A stretch of DNA of 64,000 bases from an uncultured Clostridia bacterium (GTDB lineage Bacteria > Bacillota > Clostridia > Christensenellales > Aristaeellaceae). The first letter of the stretch is position 1. Every line of letters begins with the position of its first letter. The stretch lies in NCBI GenBank assembly GCA_934675735.1, contig CAKURR010000001.1:270538-334537 (forward strand), in the 5' to 3' direction. The position numbers and the translations under genes are program-made. Shown here piece by piece: positions 42,824 to 51,448 of this stretch. The notes beneath the pieces were generated by a model. The model was given only the letters and a program-made list of their open reading frames with translations, was not told where the DNA came from and did no database searches.

Positions 42824-42852
42824 TTGAAAAAACGTCGTTTTCGGGATAAAAT
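42824..42852 (+). promoter_or_regulatory. Promoter of the shikimate kinase operon
   Basis: TTGAAA, 17 bp, TAAAAT, with a ~30-base leader. Confidence 0.7.
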
Positions 42853-42884
42853 AAACAGGGATTTTTTGTAGAGAGAAGGATACG

Positions 42885-43406
42885 ATGGCGAACATTGTTT
42901 TAATCGGCATGCCGGGCTGCGGCAAAAGCACCGTCGGCGTACAGCTGGCAAAGGCCCTTCGCATGGATTTTGTGGATACGGATATCGTTTTGCAGGCTCA
43001 GCAGGGAAAGAAGCTTCAGGAGATTCTCGATGCAATCGGCAACGACGCGTTTTTGAAGCTGGAAGAGGACTGCATCTGCGGCCTTGAATATGAAAACACC
43101 GTCATCGCCACGGGCGGCAGCGTAGTCTACGGCAAGCGCGCCATGCGCCACCTGCATGAAAGCGGCCTTGTCGTCTACATCCGCCTGCCCTACGAAGAAA
43201 TCGAGCGTCGGCTCTCCAACTTGGCCACGCGCGGCGTGACGCTCAAAAAGGGGCAGACGCTCCGCAATCTGTATGACGAGCGCATCCCGCTGTATGAAGC
43301 CGAGGCGGACGTCGTCTTTGACGCGGAACACGGCGACGTGCAGAAAACGGTTCTGGATTTGGCGCAGAAGCTTTCCGTGCGCGCGGAGGCAGACAATGGC
43401 CGCTGA
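42885..43406 (+). CDS. aroK: Shikimate kinase
   Basis: A 173 aa P-loop kinase of the chorismate pathway. MPGCGKSTVG is Walker A, FVDTDIVLQ carries the Asp pair for Mg and shikimate, and VIATGGSVVY the shikimate-binding GG motif. AAGGATA-type weak ribosome-binding sequence precedes the ATG. It overlaps the NUDIX gene by 11 bases. aroE lies about 14 kb away in this window. Confidence 0.9.
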   Translation: MANIVLIGMPGCGKSTVGVQLAKALRMDFVDTDIVLQAQQGKKLQEILDAIGNDAFLKLEEDCICGLEYENTVIATGGSVVYGKRAMRHLHESGLVVYIRLPYEEIERRLSNLATRGVTLKKGQTLRNLYDERIPLYEAEADVVFDAEHGDVQKTVLDLAQKLSVRAEADNGR

Positions 43407-43911
43407 AATTTGGGATTTGTATGACGCGCACGGCGAAAAGACGGGCAAAACCATGGTTCGCGGCGAAACGATTCCTGCGGGGCTATATCACATCGGCGTG
43501 CATATCTGGCCGATGAACGGCAGAGGCGAGCTGCTGATTCAGCGCCGCTCCATGACCGTGCAGTGGAAGCCGGGCATCTGGGCCACGACGGGCGGCTCTG
43601 CCGTGAGCGGCGAGGACCCGCTGACGGCAGCAAGGCGCGAACTGCGCGAAGAGCTGGGGCTTGCAGCATCCGAAGAGGAAATGCACTTTGTCGCAAAACT
43701 GCGTCGTTCCAATTCATACTGCTATGTCTACGCGGTCAAGACCGACCGGGCTGAAAGCGACTTTACGCTGCAAAAGGAAGAGGTCAGCTCCGTTCGCTGG
43801 TGCTCGCCGCAGCGGCTGATGCAGATGGTCTCCGAGGGCAGCATGTATAATTACGGTGACGCGTATTATAAGCTTCTTCTGGATTTTCAGAAGAGTGCCA
43901 TGCGCGCGTGA
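43396..43911 (+). CDS. NUDIX hydrolase
   Basis: A 171 aa protein. The NUDIX box GGSAVSGEDPLTAARRELRE, continuing ELGL, is intact. The N-terminus (EIWDLYDAHGEKTGKTMVRG) resembles the IPP-isomerase-like/NUDIX subgroup, but the substrate is unknown. A longer frame overlapping aroK is not conserved; the ATG at 43396 lies in the aroK 3' end, indicating coupling. Confidence 0.9.
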   Translation: MAAEIWDLYDAHGEKTGKTMVRGETIPAGLYHIGVHIWPMNGRGELLIQRRSMTVQWKPGIWATTGGSAVSGEDPLTAARRELREELGLAASEEEMHFVAKLRRSNSYCYVYAVKTDRAESDFTLQKEEVSSVRWCSPQRLMQMVSEGSMYNYGDAYYKLLLDFQKSAMRA

Positions 43912-43950
43912 ATCCGACCACTTACCGAAGGAAGCAATAGAGGATCTTGA

Positions 43951-44925
43951 ATGAAGAAATTATATTTTTCCACGTTTGTCGAGGGGCTTGAAAAGCCGAT
44001 TGAAGCCATGCTGCATAAAGAGGGCGGCGTCGCGGTGGAGCGCATGCTCAGCGGTGCGGCGCTGTATCGCAGTGTGCGTGAGCCGTCTCTGCCGTATGTC
44101 CATCAGACGTTTCAGGTGCTCTTTCAGATGAAACCGATGGCCAACGTCAACGACGCGGTGCGCCGTCTGCTTTCCACGGGCGGCTGGCTCGACCGCTTCC
44201 CGTATGAAGAGACGCAAGGCAAGAAGTTCCGCATCGTGACCGCACAGGATGACCATCTGGTCAGCGCAAACATGCGCTATGTGGACATGCTGGAAACCGC
44301 CATCTGCGAGCACACGGGCATGCACACCTATCGCGAGCGCCCCGATGTGGAGCTGTGGGTGCTCTGCCGTCCGGAAGCCGCCTATTTCCTCTGGCGTCTG
44401 GGCAAGCGCTTGCCCAAGCAGGAAGGCCAGCTTCGGTCGGATGTCTGCACCGTCGCCGCGTTCCTTGCGCACAGCGGCGCGAAAAACGCGGCTATCCTCG
44501 GCTGCACGGGCAGTGCTCTGCCCGCGGCTGTCAAGGCTTCCGGCGTTCGTTCGCTGACCTGCGTCTGCCCCGACCGTGCGACGGCGCGGCTGATTGAAAG
44601 CAAAGTGAGCGGCACACGCGCGTATGAAGGCTCCAGCGGCTACACAGATTTGGCTGATTCCAGCCAGAGCGCGGTGCTGATGTATCTGCCCGTGAAGGCC
44701 GAAAAGACAGAGCGCCTTGAAAGCGATCTGCGCAACGCACTGTTTGAATCGCGCCGCGTGCTCGAGCCGGAAGGGCGCATCGTCGTCATCGCCGCGCTTT
44801 CCCACGCGGAAAGCACGCTGCGCAAGACGCAGGGCGTCCGCGTTCTGGCGCGTTATCCGCTCACGCTCAGCGGCCAGAAGAGCGCCGTATGGGTGATGGA
44901 GAATACGCCGTCGGACGAAGCTTGA
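43951..44925 (+). CDS. THUMP-domain protein with degenerate methyltransferase region
   Basis: A 324 aa protein. The N-terminus (KLYFSTFVEGLEKPIEAML) and the region around RPDVELWVLCRPEAAYFLWR resemble the ferredoxin-like and THUMP domains of tRNA/rRNA methyltransferases. The C-terminal Rossmann-like domain should contain a SAM-binding DPxCGSGT-type motif, but here the corresponding stretch reads NAAILGCTGSALPAAVK, and no (N/D)PP(Y/F) catalytic motif is evident. It may bind RNA without methylating it. AAGGAAGC precedes the ATG. It leads a cluster with the division genes. Confidence 0.65.
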   Translation: MKKLYFSTFVEGLEKPIEAMLHKEGGVAVERMLSGAALYRSVREPSLPYVHQTFQVLFQMKPMANVNDAVRRLLSTGGWLDRFPYEETQGKKFRIVTAQDDHLVSANMRYVDMLETAICEHTGMHTYRERPDVELWVLCRPEAAYFLWRLGKRLPKQEGQLRSDVCTVAAFLAHSGAKNAAILGCTGSALPAAVKASGVRSLTCVCPDRATARLIESKVSGTRAYEGSSGYTDLADSSQSAVLMYLPVKAEKTERLESDLRNALFESRRVLEPEGRIVVIAALSHAESTLRKTQGVRVLARYPLTLSGQKSAVWVMENTPSDEA

Positions 44926-44947
44926 AAAGGGGCGAGTGTATTTCGGC

Positions 44948-46174
44948 ATGAGCACCAAAAACAAAAAGAAGAAGAAAAAGAGCCGCCGCCTTTCGGTGAT
45001 GCCCGTCATTCTGGTTGTGATTGTCGCCGCCGTGGCAGGCGTAGCCGCCTGGCAGCTGCGCGGCACAATCGGCTCGAACGCAACGACGGCGCGCGCTGTC
45101 GCCCGAACGATGGGCAATTCGTATGCAGGCACGGTCGTCGTCGCACGTAACGAACGGCTTTATGAAACCGAAAACAAAACCAGCATCGATTTCGTCGCGG
45201 CGGAAGGCAGTCATGTCAGCCGCTCCGGCGTCATCTGCAAGGTCTATTCTTCGGGTTACAACCAGACGGAAATCAACCGCCTGCAAACGTATCGGCAGGA
45301 GATTCAATCCTACCACGTCAGCACGGTATTCAGTTCGTATGTCGATGCGGCGCTGGACAGCGAAAATCAGGAAATCGCCAACCTCGCTCAGCAGGTGCGC
45401 ACGCTGGTGCAGGGGCGCGGCGTCGGCAGCCTGAGCAACATGGAAAAGCAGCTGACCAGTTCGCTGACCGTGCGCAAAAACTATCTGAAACAAAAATATC
45501 CGGACGACCAAACGCTTTCCGAGCTTTACAAGGTCGAAAACGACCAGCTCAAAAAAATCGAGAGCTGGACGACGACGTATACTGCGTCGGAGGACTGCAT
45601 CGTCAGCTTCTATACGGACGGTTACGAAAACAGCGTCAATTCCAGCACCTACGGCACGCTGAATCCCAGCGATGTGCGCGCGGTGATTCGCGGCGCGGCG
45701 CCGGAGCAATCCACCGTTTCCCGCGGCAGCGACCCGATTTTCCGAACCGTCATCGAGGACGAGTGGTATGCGCTGTTCATCTGTCAGGACCGCGACTGGA
45801 ATCCGGTCGTCGGCGAAACGTATCAGATGCAGCTGACCGGATTTGACGATTACATCATTCCCGCGCAGGTGGTTTCCTTCACCCGAATCGGAAGCGACCT
45901 GCTGCTTCGCATGCATGTGTCGCAGAGTGTGGAGCCTGTGCTCAACATCCGCACATGCGGCGCATCCGTCGGCGACTTTGTGACGGGCTTCAGCGTGCCG
46001 ATTAACGCGCTGTATACGATGGATAACATGATCGGCGTTGTCGTCGCGGACGGCGGCGCGCAGACGTTCGTCGAAGTGACGGTCATTTCTTATCCGGATG
46101 CGGATACGGCGTTCGTCCGCCCGACGCTGGAAGGTTCGCCGCTGACGGACGGAAAAACGGTTCTGCTCTTTTAA
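44948..46174 (+). CDS. HlyD-like membrane-anchored protein of the sepF cluster
   Basis: A 408 aa protein with a lysine-rich N-terminus (KNKKKKKKSRR), one transmembrane helix (about 17-36) and an extracellular region. SIDFVAAEGSHVSRSGVICK resembles a lipoyl/HlyD half-motif and SFTRIGSDLLLRMHVSQSVE the later beta barrel. Such genes recur just upstream of yggS-sepF in clostridia; their function is unknown. The frame also has a GTG at 44936; the ATG at 44948 is preferred because its protein start is typical, but AGGGGCG is rather far, so the start is uncertain. Confidence 0.75.
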   Translation: MSTKNKKKKKKSRRLSVMPVILVVIVAAVAGVAAWQLRGTIGSNATTARAVARTMGNSYAGTVVVARNERLYETENKTSIDFVAAEGSHVSRSGVICKVYSSGYNQTEINRLQTYRQEIQSYHVSTVFSSYVDAALDSENQEIANLAQQVRTLVQGRGVGSLSNMEKQLTSSLTVRKNYLKQKYPDDQTLSELYKVENDQLKKIESWTTTYTASEDCIVSFYTDGYENSVNSSTYGTLNPSDVRAVIRGAAPEQSTVSRGSDPIFRTVIEDEWYALFICQDRDWNPVVGETYQMQLTGFDDYIIPAQVVSFTRIGSDLLLRMHVSQSVEPVLNIRTCGASVGDFVTGFSVPINALYTMDNMIGVVVADGGAQTFVEVTVISYPDADTAFVRPTLEGSPLTDGKTVLLF

Positions 46175-46191
46175 TCTGAGGAGGATGCACC

Positions 46192-46914
46192 ATGGATCAA
46201 GACCTTTGCATGCGGGTTGCGGATATCCGTAGACGGCTGGACGCCGCGGCGCTTGAGCGTTGGGGCCGCGCGCCCGAAATCATCGCGGTGAGCAAAACCG
46301 TCGCCGCGCCGCGCATCAACGAGGTGAAAGCGGCCGGAATCACGCATTTGGGTGAGAACCGCGTGCAGGAAACGCTCGAAAAACTGCCGTATCTGGACGC
46401 AGCTTTTCAAATTGATCTCATTGGACGGTTGCAAATCAACAAGGTTAAATATATAATAGACAAGGTTGCCATGATTCAGTCGCTCGACCGAGAAGGGCTG
46501 GCGCAGGAAATCGATCGCCGTGCCCAGCAGCACGGGCTACGCATGCCGGTGCTGATTCAGGTCAACATCGGCAATGAGCCGCAGAAGGGCGGCATTGCGG
46601 TCGAAGAATTGATTCCGTTTACGAAATATGCCGCAGCCCTGCCCGGGCTTGACGTTCGCGGGCTGATGGCCGTTATGCCGGATTTGCGCGACGACGACGC
46701 GCTCCGCCCGTATTTCAGGCGCATGCGCGAATTGTTTGAGCAGCTTCAAAACGAGGCTATTGCCCGAACCGCCGTCGAAGAGCTGTCGATGGGCATGTCC
46801 GGCGATTATGAATTGGCCGCGCAGGAAGGCGCGACCCACGTCCGCATCGGTTCGGCCATCTTCGGCGCACGGGCGTATCAAGAGAATGAGCTCAAGGGGG
46901 AAACACATTCATGA
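46192..46914 (+). CDS. PLP homeostasis protein (YggS family)
   Basis: A 240 aa pyridoxal-5'-phosphate-binding protein that controls free PLP and amino-acid balance. EIIAVSKTV holds the PLP Lys, ITHLGENRVQE and FQIDLIGRLQINKVKY are conserved, and LSMGMSGDYELAAQEGATHV the phosphate-binding signature. GAGGAGG precedes the ATG. It overlaps sepF by 4 bases, the usual yggS-sepF order in Gram-positive division clusters. Confidence 0.95.
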   Translation: MDQDLCMRVADIRRRLDAAALERWGRAPEIIAVSKTVAAPRINEVKAAGITHLGENRVQETLEKLPYLDAAFQIDLIGRLQINKVKYIIDKVAMIQSLDREGLAQEIDRRAQQHGLRMPVLIQVNIGNEPQKGGIAVEELIPFTKYAAALPGLDVRGLMAVMPDLRDDDALRPYFRRMRELFEQLQNEAIARTAVEELSMGMSGDYELAAQEGATHVRIGSAIFGARAYQENELKGETHS

Positions 46915-47519
46915 ATTTTTTGAAGGCGCTGTCCGAAAAGATCGAAAAGCTCGGCTTCATTTCCGACGAAAGCGATGACGACCGCGGCGACGAAGAGCTT
47001 GAGGACGGCGAAATTCAGGATGAAGAGGATGAGGAAGAGGACGCCCGTCCTTCCCGTTTTTCCCTGAATCATCCTTTTGGCAAAGGCAGGAAGCAGGAGA
47101 CTTCGAGCCGCCGCAGACCCGTCGAGGAAGAGGAATACGACGAGGATGAGGAAGAGGACGACGCGCCGCAGGGGCGTCGTCAAAGCCGCCACAGCAACGT
47201 CATCCACGATTCCCGCATGGACCCGCGCGCGGCGCAGGAAGCGCAGTTTACGCACTGCGAGCGCATCGTCAACGTGCGCCAGATTGAGGAATGCCGCGAA
47301 ATCATCAAATATCTGCTTCGCGGCGAAAGCGTTCTGCTGAATCTGGAAAACATCGACCCGAAGGATTGCGGCCGCGTGGTGGATTTGCTCAGCGGCGCGG
47401 CGTTTGCGCTTCAGGGGCGCATGCTGAAGGTGGCGCACCTTTCCTATCTGCTTGCGCCGGAAAACGTGGAGGTTATTGAAGAAGATGTGTATGCGGCCAG
47501 CCGCATGCGCTATCGGTAA
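46911..47519 (+). CDS. sepF: Cell-division protein SepF
   Basis: A 202 aa protein that tethers FtsZ to the membrane. The N-terminal amphipathic helix (NFLKALSEKIEKLGF) is followed by a long, very acidic linker (about 20-95, EEEEYDEDEEEDD and similar) and the conserved SepF/DUF552 domain (ERIVNVRQIEECREIIKYLL onward). The linker is longer than in Bacillus SepF (~150 aa total). AAGGGGG precedes the ATG. Confidence 0.92.
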   Translation: MNFLKALSEKIEKLGFISDESDDDRGDEELEDGEIQDEEDEEEDARPSRFSLNHPFGKGRKQETSSRRRPVEEEEYDEDEEEDDAPQGRRQSRHSNVIHDSRMDPRAAQEAQFTHCERIVNVRQIEECREIIKYLLRGESVLLNLENIDPKDCGRVVDLLSGAAFALQGRMLKVAHLSYLLAPENVEVIEEDVYAASRMRYR

Positions 47520-47525
47520 ACTCCT

Positions 47526-48263
47526 ATGGATGAAAATCAACGCACATTTGAATTTGCGGCGCGCTTTGCCTGTGAAAAAGGCATCGCGCGCTATACGCGT
47601 TTTCTGGATCCCGTTCAATGCGCCGAAGCGCGGCAGATTGCGCGTGAACGCGGCGCAGCGTTCGCATCGTGGGGCGGATATGACGGAGCCGAGCGTCAAA
47701 TCGGTTGTTTTCTGCCGTGGGACGAAACAGTCTCTCGAGATGATTTTCCGCTCGTCACCCTGCATTCGCGCTATTCATCCAAATTTTGTTCGCTTTCTCA
47801 CCGCGATCTTCTGGGCGCTTTTATGGCTTTGGGCTTGACAAGAGACTCCATTGGCGATATTATCATAGTAGATTCTGATATCTATCTGTTCGTCATGGCT
47901 CAAACCGCCGATTTCATCGCGCAGAGCATGAGCAGCGCCGGCAAAGTGCCGCTTCATTTTGCACCTGTGATCGGAGACATTCGGATTCCCGAACCGAAGG
48001 GAAGCTGTTTTCACGATACGCTCAGCTCGCTTCGGCTCGACGCCGTCATCGCTGCGGCCTACCGCCTTTCAAGAAGCGAGGCAAGCGACATGATTCGCGC
48101 AGGCTTGATTAAGCTCAATCACATACCATGCGAACGGGTGGATGCGGCCGTGGAAGAGGGCGCGATGCTCTCCGCACGCGGAAAAGGCAGAATCAAATTG
48201 CAGAAAGTCGAAGGCTTAACACGCAAACAGCGTATCGGTGTCACCTTTTTCCGATACGAGTAA
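47526..48263 (+). CDS. YlmH-like S4-domain RNA-binding protein
   Basis: A 245 aa protein with an N-terminal YlmH-type domain (FLDPVQCAEARQIARERG) and a C-terminal S4 RNA-binding domain starting SSLRLDAVIAAAYRLSRSEA. In Bacillus YlmH is linked to ribosome-associated quality control and lies between sepF and divIVA, as here. It follows sepF by 6 bases. Confidence 0.92.
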   Translation: MDENQRTFEFAARFACEKGIARYTRFLDPVQCAEARQIARERGAAFASWGGYDGAERQIGCFLPWDETVSRDDFPLVTLHSRYSSKFCSLSHRDLLGAFMALGLTRDSIGDIIIVDSDIYLFVMAQTADFIAQSMSSAGKVPLHFAPVIGDIRIPEPKGSCFHDTLSSLRLDAVIAAAYRLSRSEASDMIRAGLIKLNHIPCERVDAAVEEGAMLSARGKGRIKLQKVEGLTRKQRIGVTFFRYE

Positions 48264-48294
48264 TAATGTTTAACCGCTGAAAGGAGCTTCTCCA

Positions 48295-48825
48295 ATGGCT
48301 ATTACGCTCGATACAATCGTCAACAAGGTGTTCAAGGTTGTTAAAAACGGCTATGACAACAATGAGGTCGAAAGCTTCCTCGACGAAATTCTGGAGGAAA
48401 TGGAAAACCGCGAGGCCGAAACCAACAAGCTCAAAGAGCAGGTTGCTCAGCTGACCGCCGAACTGAATCAGGCTCGTTCCGAGCTTCAGACGGCGAAATC
48501 CGCTCAGCCCGTCGCTCCGGTGGCCGCCGCGCCCGCTCCCGTGCAGGATGACCGTCATTCCAGCGAGAGCTTTGAGCTGGTGCTCAGCAAGGCAAAGGGC
48601 GCGTATGAGGAGATTGTCTCCGCGGCGGATACCCGCGCAGCAGAAATCATCAACAAAGCCAATCAGGATGCGGCTTCCATCCGTTCGGATGCGCAGAGCA
48701 AGATTGCCGATCTGACGAGCCAGCTGACCGCGCTGCGCAAGCAGACTGCCGAATATTACGATTCCCTCAAAAAGATTACCGACGCGCAGACCGCTTCGAT
48801 GGAACAGATTAAGCGCCTGCTGTAA
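48295..48825 (+). CDS. divIVA: Cell-division/polarity protein DivIVA
   Basis: A 176 aa coiled-coil protein that binds curved membrane at poles and septa. The N-terminal lipid-binding domain includes VFKVVKNGYDNNEVESFLDE, followed by a coiled coil, a Pro/Ala-rich hinge (about 75-85) and a second coiled coil to the end. AAAGGAGC precedes the ATG. Last gene of the division cluster before a terminator. Confidence 0.93.
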   Translation: MAITLDTIVNKVFKVVKNGYDNNEVESFLDEILEEMENREAETNKLKEQVAQLTAELNQARSELQTAKSAQPVAPVAAAPAPVQDDRHSSESFELVLSKAKGAYEEIVSAADTRAAEIINKANQDAASIRSDAQSKIADLTSQLTALRKQTAEYYDSLKKITDAQTASMEQIKRLL

Positions 48826-48837
48826 AAAACGGTTTGA

Positions 48838-48863
48838 GCAGGGGCTGGCCCCCTGCTTTTTTT
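48838..48863 (+). terminator. Terminator after divIVA
   Basis: GCAGGGG and CCCCTGC flank a 5-base loop and are followed by seven T. Confidence 0.9.
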
Positions 48864-48926
48864 CTGCGCAAAAGAATAGCGCGTCCCGGTTTTGTCATGC
48901 TAGACAGAAAGGGGAGGTGCTTGGTT

Positions 48927-49199
48927 TTGCCCGATATCGACGATAACGGCGAGACGCTGGAGCGCATTTCCATGCAGCTGGCGCAAATCGAAAAGCGTCT
49001 GCCGCCTCGGCCTGTGTGGAAACGCCGTCTGCTTGCGGATTTGCTCAGCGGCGCGGCACGCGGCATCGGTTTTTCTATCGGCTTCACCGTGCTCGGCGCG
49101 CTGCTTTTGTATGTGCTGCAAAGCATTGCGCTGGCCAATCTGCCCATCATCGGCCGCTTTCTGGCCGAACTGGTGCGCATCGTGGAAAGCAACTTGTAA
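48927..49199 (+). CDS. Small membrane protein, DUF5665-like
   Basis: A 90 aa protein with one hydrophobic stretch (GIGFSIGFTVLGALLLYVLQ, about 46-65). The frame is open further upstream, but GGGGAGG lies 9 bases before the TTG at 48927, giving the start MPDIDDNGETLERI. The amphipathic ETLERISMQLAQIEKRL followed by a membrane segment resembles DUF5665 proteins. Function unknown. It lies just upstream of lspA. Confidence 0.7.
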   Translation: MPDIDDNGETLERISMQLAQIEKRLPPRPVWKRRLLADLLSGAARGIGFSIGFTVLGALLLYVLQSIALANLPIIGRFLAELVRIVESNL

Positions 49200-49213
49200 C
49201 CTCGGGGAACAGT

Positions 49214-49687
49214 ATGAAAAGAGCGAAGTATCTCGGCTTTGCCGCCGTGCTGGCGGCGGTTGACCAAATCATCAAGTCTTTTGTGCGCCGCGCGCCGGAA
49301 GGGCAGGTTTTCTTCACCCTTTCGCCGCTTTTTGAGCTCCGGCGCGTGACCAACACGGGCGCGGCGTTCAGCCTTTTATCCTCGGGGCAGGCGCTCGTCA
49401 TGCTGATTTCCTGCTCGCTGATGGTGATGCTTGCCGTCTGGCTGCTGCGCGAAAAAAAGCTTTCCCGCGCGGCCTGCCTGTCCGTGGCGGGCATTCTCGG
49501 CGGAGGGCTGGGCAATCTGCTCGATCGAATCTTTTTCGGCGGCGTGACGGATTATATCAATCTGCTGCCGATTCGGTTCCCGATTTTCAATTTTGCCGAT
49601 ATCTGCATCACGCTGTCCGTCGGGGCGCTGGTTTGGCAGATTCTTTTTGACCGCACGACAGAAAAAACGGAGGAACATCATGGATGA
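49214..49687 (+). CDS. lspA: Lipoprotein signal peptidase LspA
   Basis: A 157 aa membrane aspartyl protease that removes the signal peptide from prolipoproteins. Four hydrophobic segments and the two catalytic Asp motifs are present: NLLDRIFFGGVTDYI and FNFADICITLS, with NTGAAFSLL upstream. An 'ATG' far upstream in the same frame is not used; the normal N-terminus starts at 49214. It overlaps the pseudouridine synthase gene by 8 bases, the common lspA-rluD order. Confidence 0.95.
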   Translation: MKRAKYLGFAAVLAAVDQIIKSFVRRAPEGQVFFTLSPLFELRRVTNTGAAFSLLSSGQALVMLISCSLMVMLAVWLLREKKLSRAACLSVAGILGGGLGNLLDRIFFGGVTDYINLLPIRFPIFNFADICITLSVGALVWQILFDRTTEKTEEHHG

Positions 49688-50597
49688 CACAGAAAGCATA
49701 GAGCTGATTGTCGAACCCGCCTTTTCCGGCATGCGGCTTGACGCTTATCTGCGCGAGCAAACCCCGTTTTCCCGTTCCAGAATCGTATCGCTGATGGAAG
49801 AGGGCGCGCTGCTGGTCAACGGCGAAACCGAATCCAAAGCCGCCCGAAAAACGGAGGAGGGCATGCGCCTTCTGCTCAAAATTCCGGAAACCAGGCCCGT
49901 GAACATCGTTCCGCAGGATATCCCGCTGGATATTCTCTATCAGGATGCGGACGTCGTCATCGTCAACAAGCCGAGCGGCATGGTCGTCCACCCAGCCGCC
50001 GGAAACGAAAGCGGCACGCTGGTCAATGCGCTGCTTTATCATGTGCACGATTTATCCGGCATTGGCGGGGAAATGCGCCCGGGCATCGTCCATCGGCTGG
50101 ATAAAGATACCTCCGGCCTGATTTTGATTGCGAAAAACGACGCGGCACACACCGCGCTCAGCGAGCAGTTTAAGCAGCGCACGATGGAAAAGCATTACCG
50201 CGCCGTTGCTCACGGCTCTTTTGCCAAGCCTGAAGGGCTGATTGACGCGCCGATTGGCCGCCATCCGGTTGACCGCAAAAAAATGGCGGTTGTGGCAAAC
50301 GGAAAGCCCTCCCGAACAGAATGGCATGTGCTGGAACAGCTGCACGGCGCGACGTATCTGGACGTGCACCTGCTCACCGGCAGAACGCACCAAATCCGCG
50401 TGCACATGCTTTCCGTCGGCCATCCGCTGCTGGGCGATAAAATCTATGCGCCGAACCTGAAAACAGCCGTGCGCGTGCCGCGGCTCATGCTGCATGCGTA
50501 CAGCTTGGCTTTTACCCATCCGACAACGGGAGAGCGGCTGACATTCTGTGCGCCGTTGCCCGCCGCGTTTGAAGAAACGCTGCAAAAGCTTCGATAA
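49680..50597 (+). CDS. RluD-family pseudouridine synthase
   Basis: A 305 aa enzyme converting uridines of 23S rRNA. It has an N-terminal S4 domain (RLDAYLREQTPFSRSRIVSL) and the catalytic motif GIVHRLDKDTSGL with the essential Asp, plus LTGRTHQIRVHM. ACGGAGG lies before the ATG. Family members RluD/YlyB share these features, so the exact target uridines are not fixed. Confidence 0.94.
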   Translation: MDDTESIELIVEPAFSGMRLDAYLREQTPFSRSRIVSLMEEGALLVNGETESKAARKTEEGMRLLLKIPETRPVNIVPQDIPLDILYQDADVVIVNKPSGMVVHPAAGNESGTLVNALLYHVHDLSGIGGEMRPGIVHRLDKDTSGLILIAKNDAAHTALSEQFKQRTMEKHYRAVAHGSFAKPEGLIDAPIGRHPVDRKKMAVVANGKPSRTEWHVLEQLHGATYLDVHLLTGRTHQIRVHMLSVGHPLLGDKIYAPNLKTAVRVPRLMLHAYSLAFTHPTTGERLTFCAPLPAAFEETLQKLR

Positions 50598-50603
50598 TTG
50601 CGC

Positions 50604-50630
50604 AAGCGGCTTTTCGCCGCTTTTTCTTTT
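50604..50630 (+). terminator. Terminator after the lspA/rluD-type operon
   Basis: AGCGGC-TTTTC-GCCGCT hairpin followed by TTTTCTTTT. Confidence 0.85.
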
Positions 50631-50740
50631 CGGCAAAAATCCGTTCTGCCCAATTTCGGGCCGCTTTCATATCTTGCCAGCATGCTTTCCGCCCGCTCGG
50701 TCAACGTTAAAAGCAGGCTCATCAAGGGAGGATTTACGGC

Positions 50741-51229
50741 TTGATTCGCATGAGCATTCTGCGCAACTTTCCGGTTGTGTGCGGCCATCGGCAGATCGGC
50801 TTGCTGCAAAGCGTCAGCTTGAACGAAGCGCAAAATCAGGTTCTCGCGCTCATCGTTTCCTGCGGCATTCGGGGCAAGCGTATCGTCGAGCCAAGCTGCA
50901 TTGAGGCCGTCGGCAAAAGTTTCATTGTCGCGCGCAGCGTGCAGCGCTACAAGCGCACGCGGGAAGCCGTGCCGTGCAGCTTTATCCGCGATTCGTCGGG
51001 CCTGCTGTGCGGCCGCGTGACGGATTACGCGCTGGATGAAAAGACGTTTTCGGTTCAGGCGGTTGAAATGTCGGTCGGCTATCTCGGAAAAATGCGGCGC
51101 ACGCGGCTATGGATTTACGACTACCGCCGCTCAGAAAACCATGCGGAGGAGCTGATTATCTCCGCCCGGCTGGGCCATGAGCTGACTTTTGCGAGGGAGG
51201 GAAACGAAGAATGCGCTTATCCACCATGA
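50741..51229 (+). CDS. PRC-barrel domain protein
   Basis: A 162 aa soluble protein. Two beta-barrel-like segments, around SFIRDSSGLLCGRVTDYALD and LIVSCGIRGKRIVEPSCIEA, fit tandem PRC-barrel repeats as in clostridial YlmC/YmxH-like proteins. It starts at TTG, 9 bases after AAGGGAGG. It overlaps the next small membrane gene by 19 bases. Function unknown. Confidence 0.7.
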   Translation: MIRMSILRNFPVVCGHRQIGLLQSVSLNEAQNQVLALIVSCGIRGKRIVEPSCIEAVGKSFIVARSVQRYKRTREAVPCSFIRDSSGLLCGRVTDYALDEKTFSVQAVEMSVGYLGKMRRTRLWIYDYRRSENHAEELIISARLGHELTFAREGNEECAYPP

Positions 51230-51372
51230 AAGGGCTTGCCGTCGGCAGTCTGATGGGCATGACCATCGGCGCGGGGTTGATGATGACGCCCCAGGGCAAA
51301 CGGATGAAACGCGTGCTGAGCAAAAACGGTTCCCATTTGGCGCGGCAGGTTGCCGACTGCTGGATGAACTGA
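51211..51372 (+). CDS. Small membrane protein (YtxH-like)
   Basis: A 53 aa protein with one hydrophobic stretch (GLAVGSLMGMTIGAGLMM, about 8-25) and a basic tail (GKRMKRVLSKNG). GGGAGGGAAACGAAG precedes the ATG. Similar short proteins often accompany PRC-barrel and AI-2E-type genes in clostridia. No function is known. Confidence 0.65.
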   Translation: MRLSTMKGLAVGSLMGMTIGAGLMMTPQGKRMKRVLSKNGSHLARQVADCWMN

Positions 51373-51448
51373 ACATCGACAGGCTGCAGGGCAGTCGGCG
51401 AAAAAAATCGCCGTGCCTTGCGGCTTTTTGAAAAAGGAGGGAAACGCC

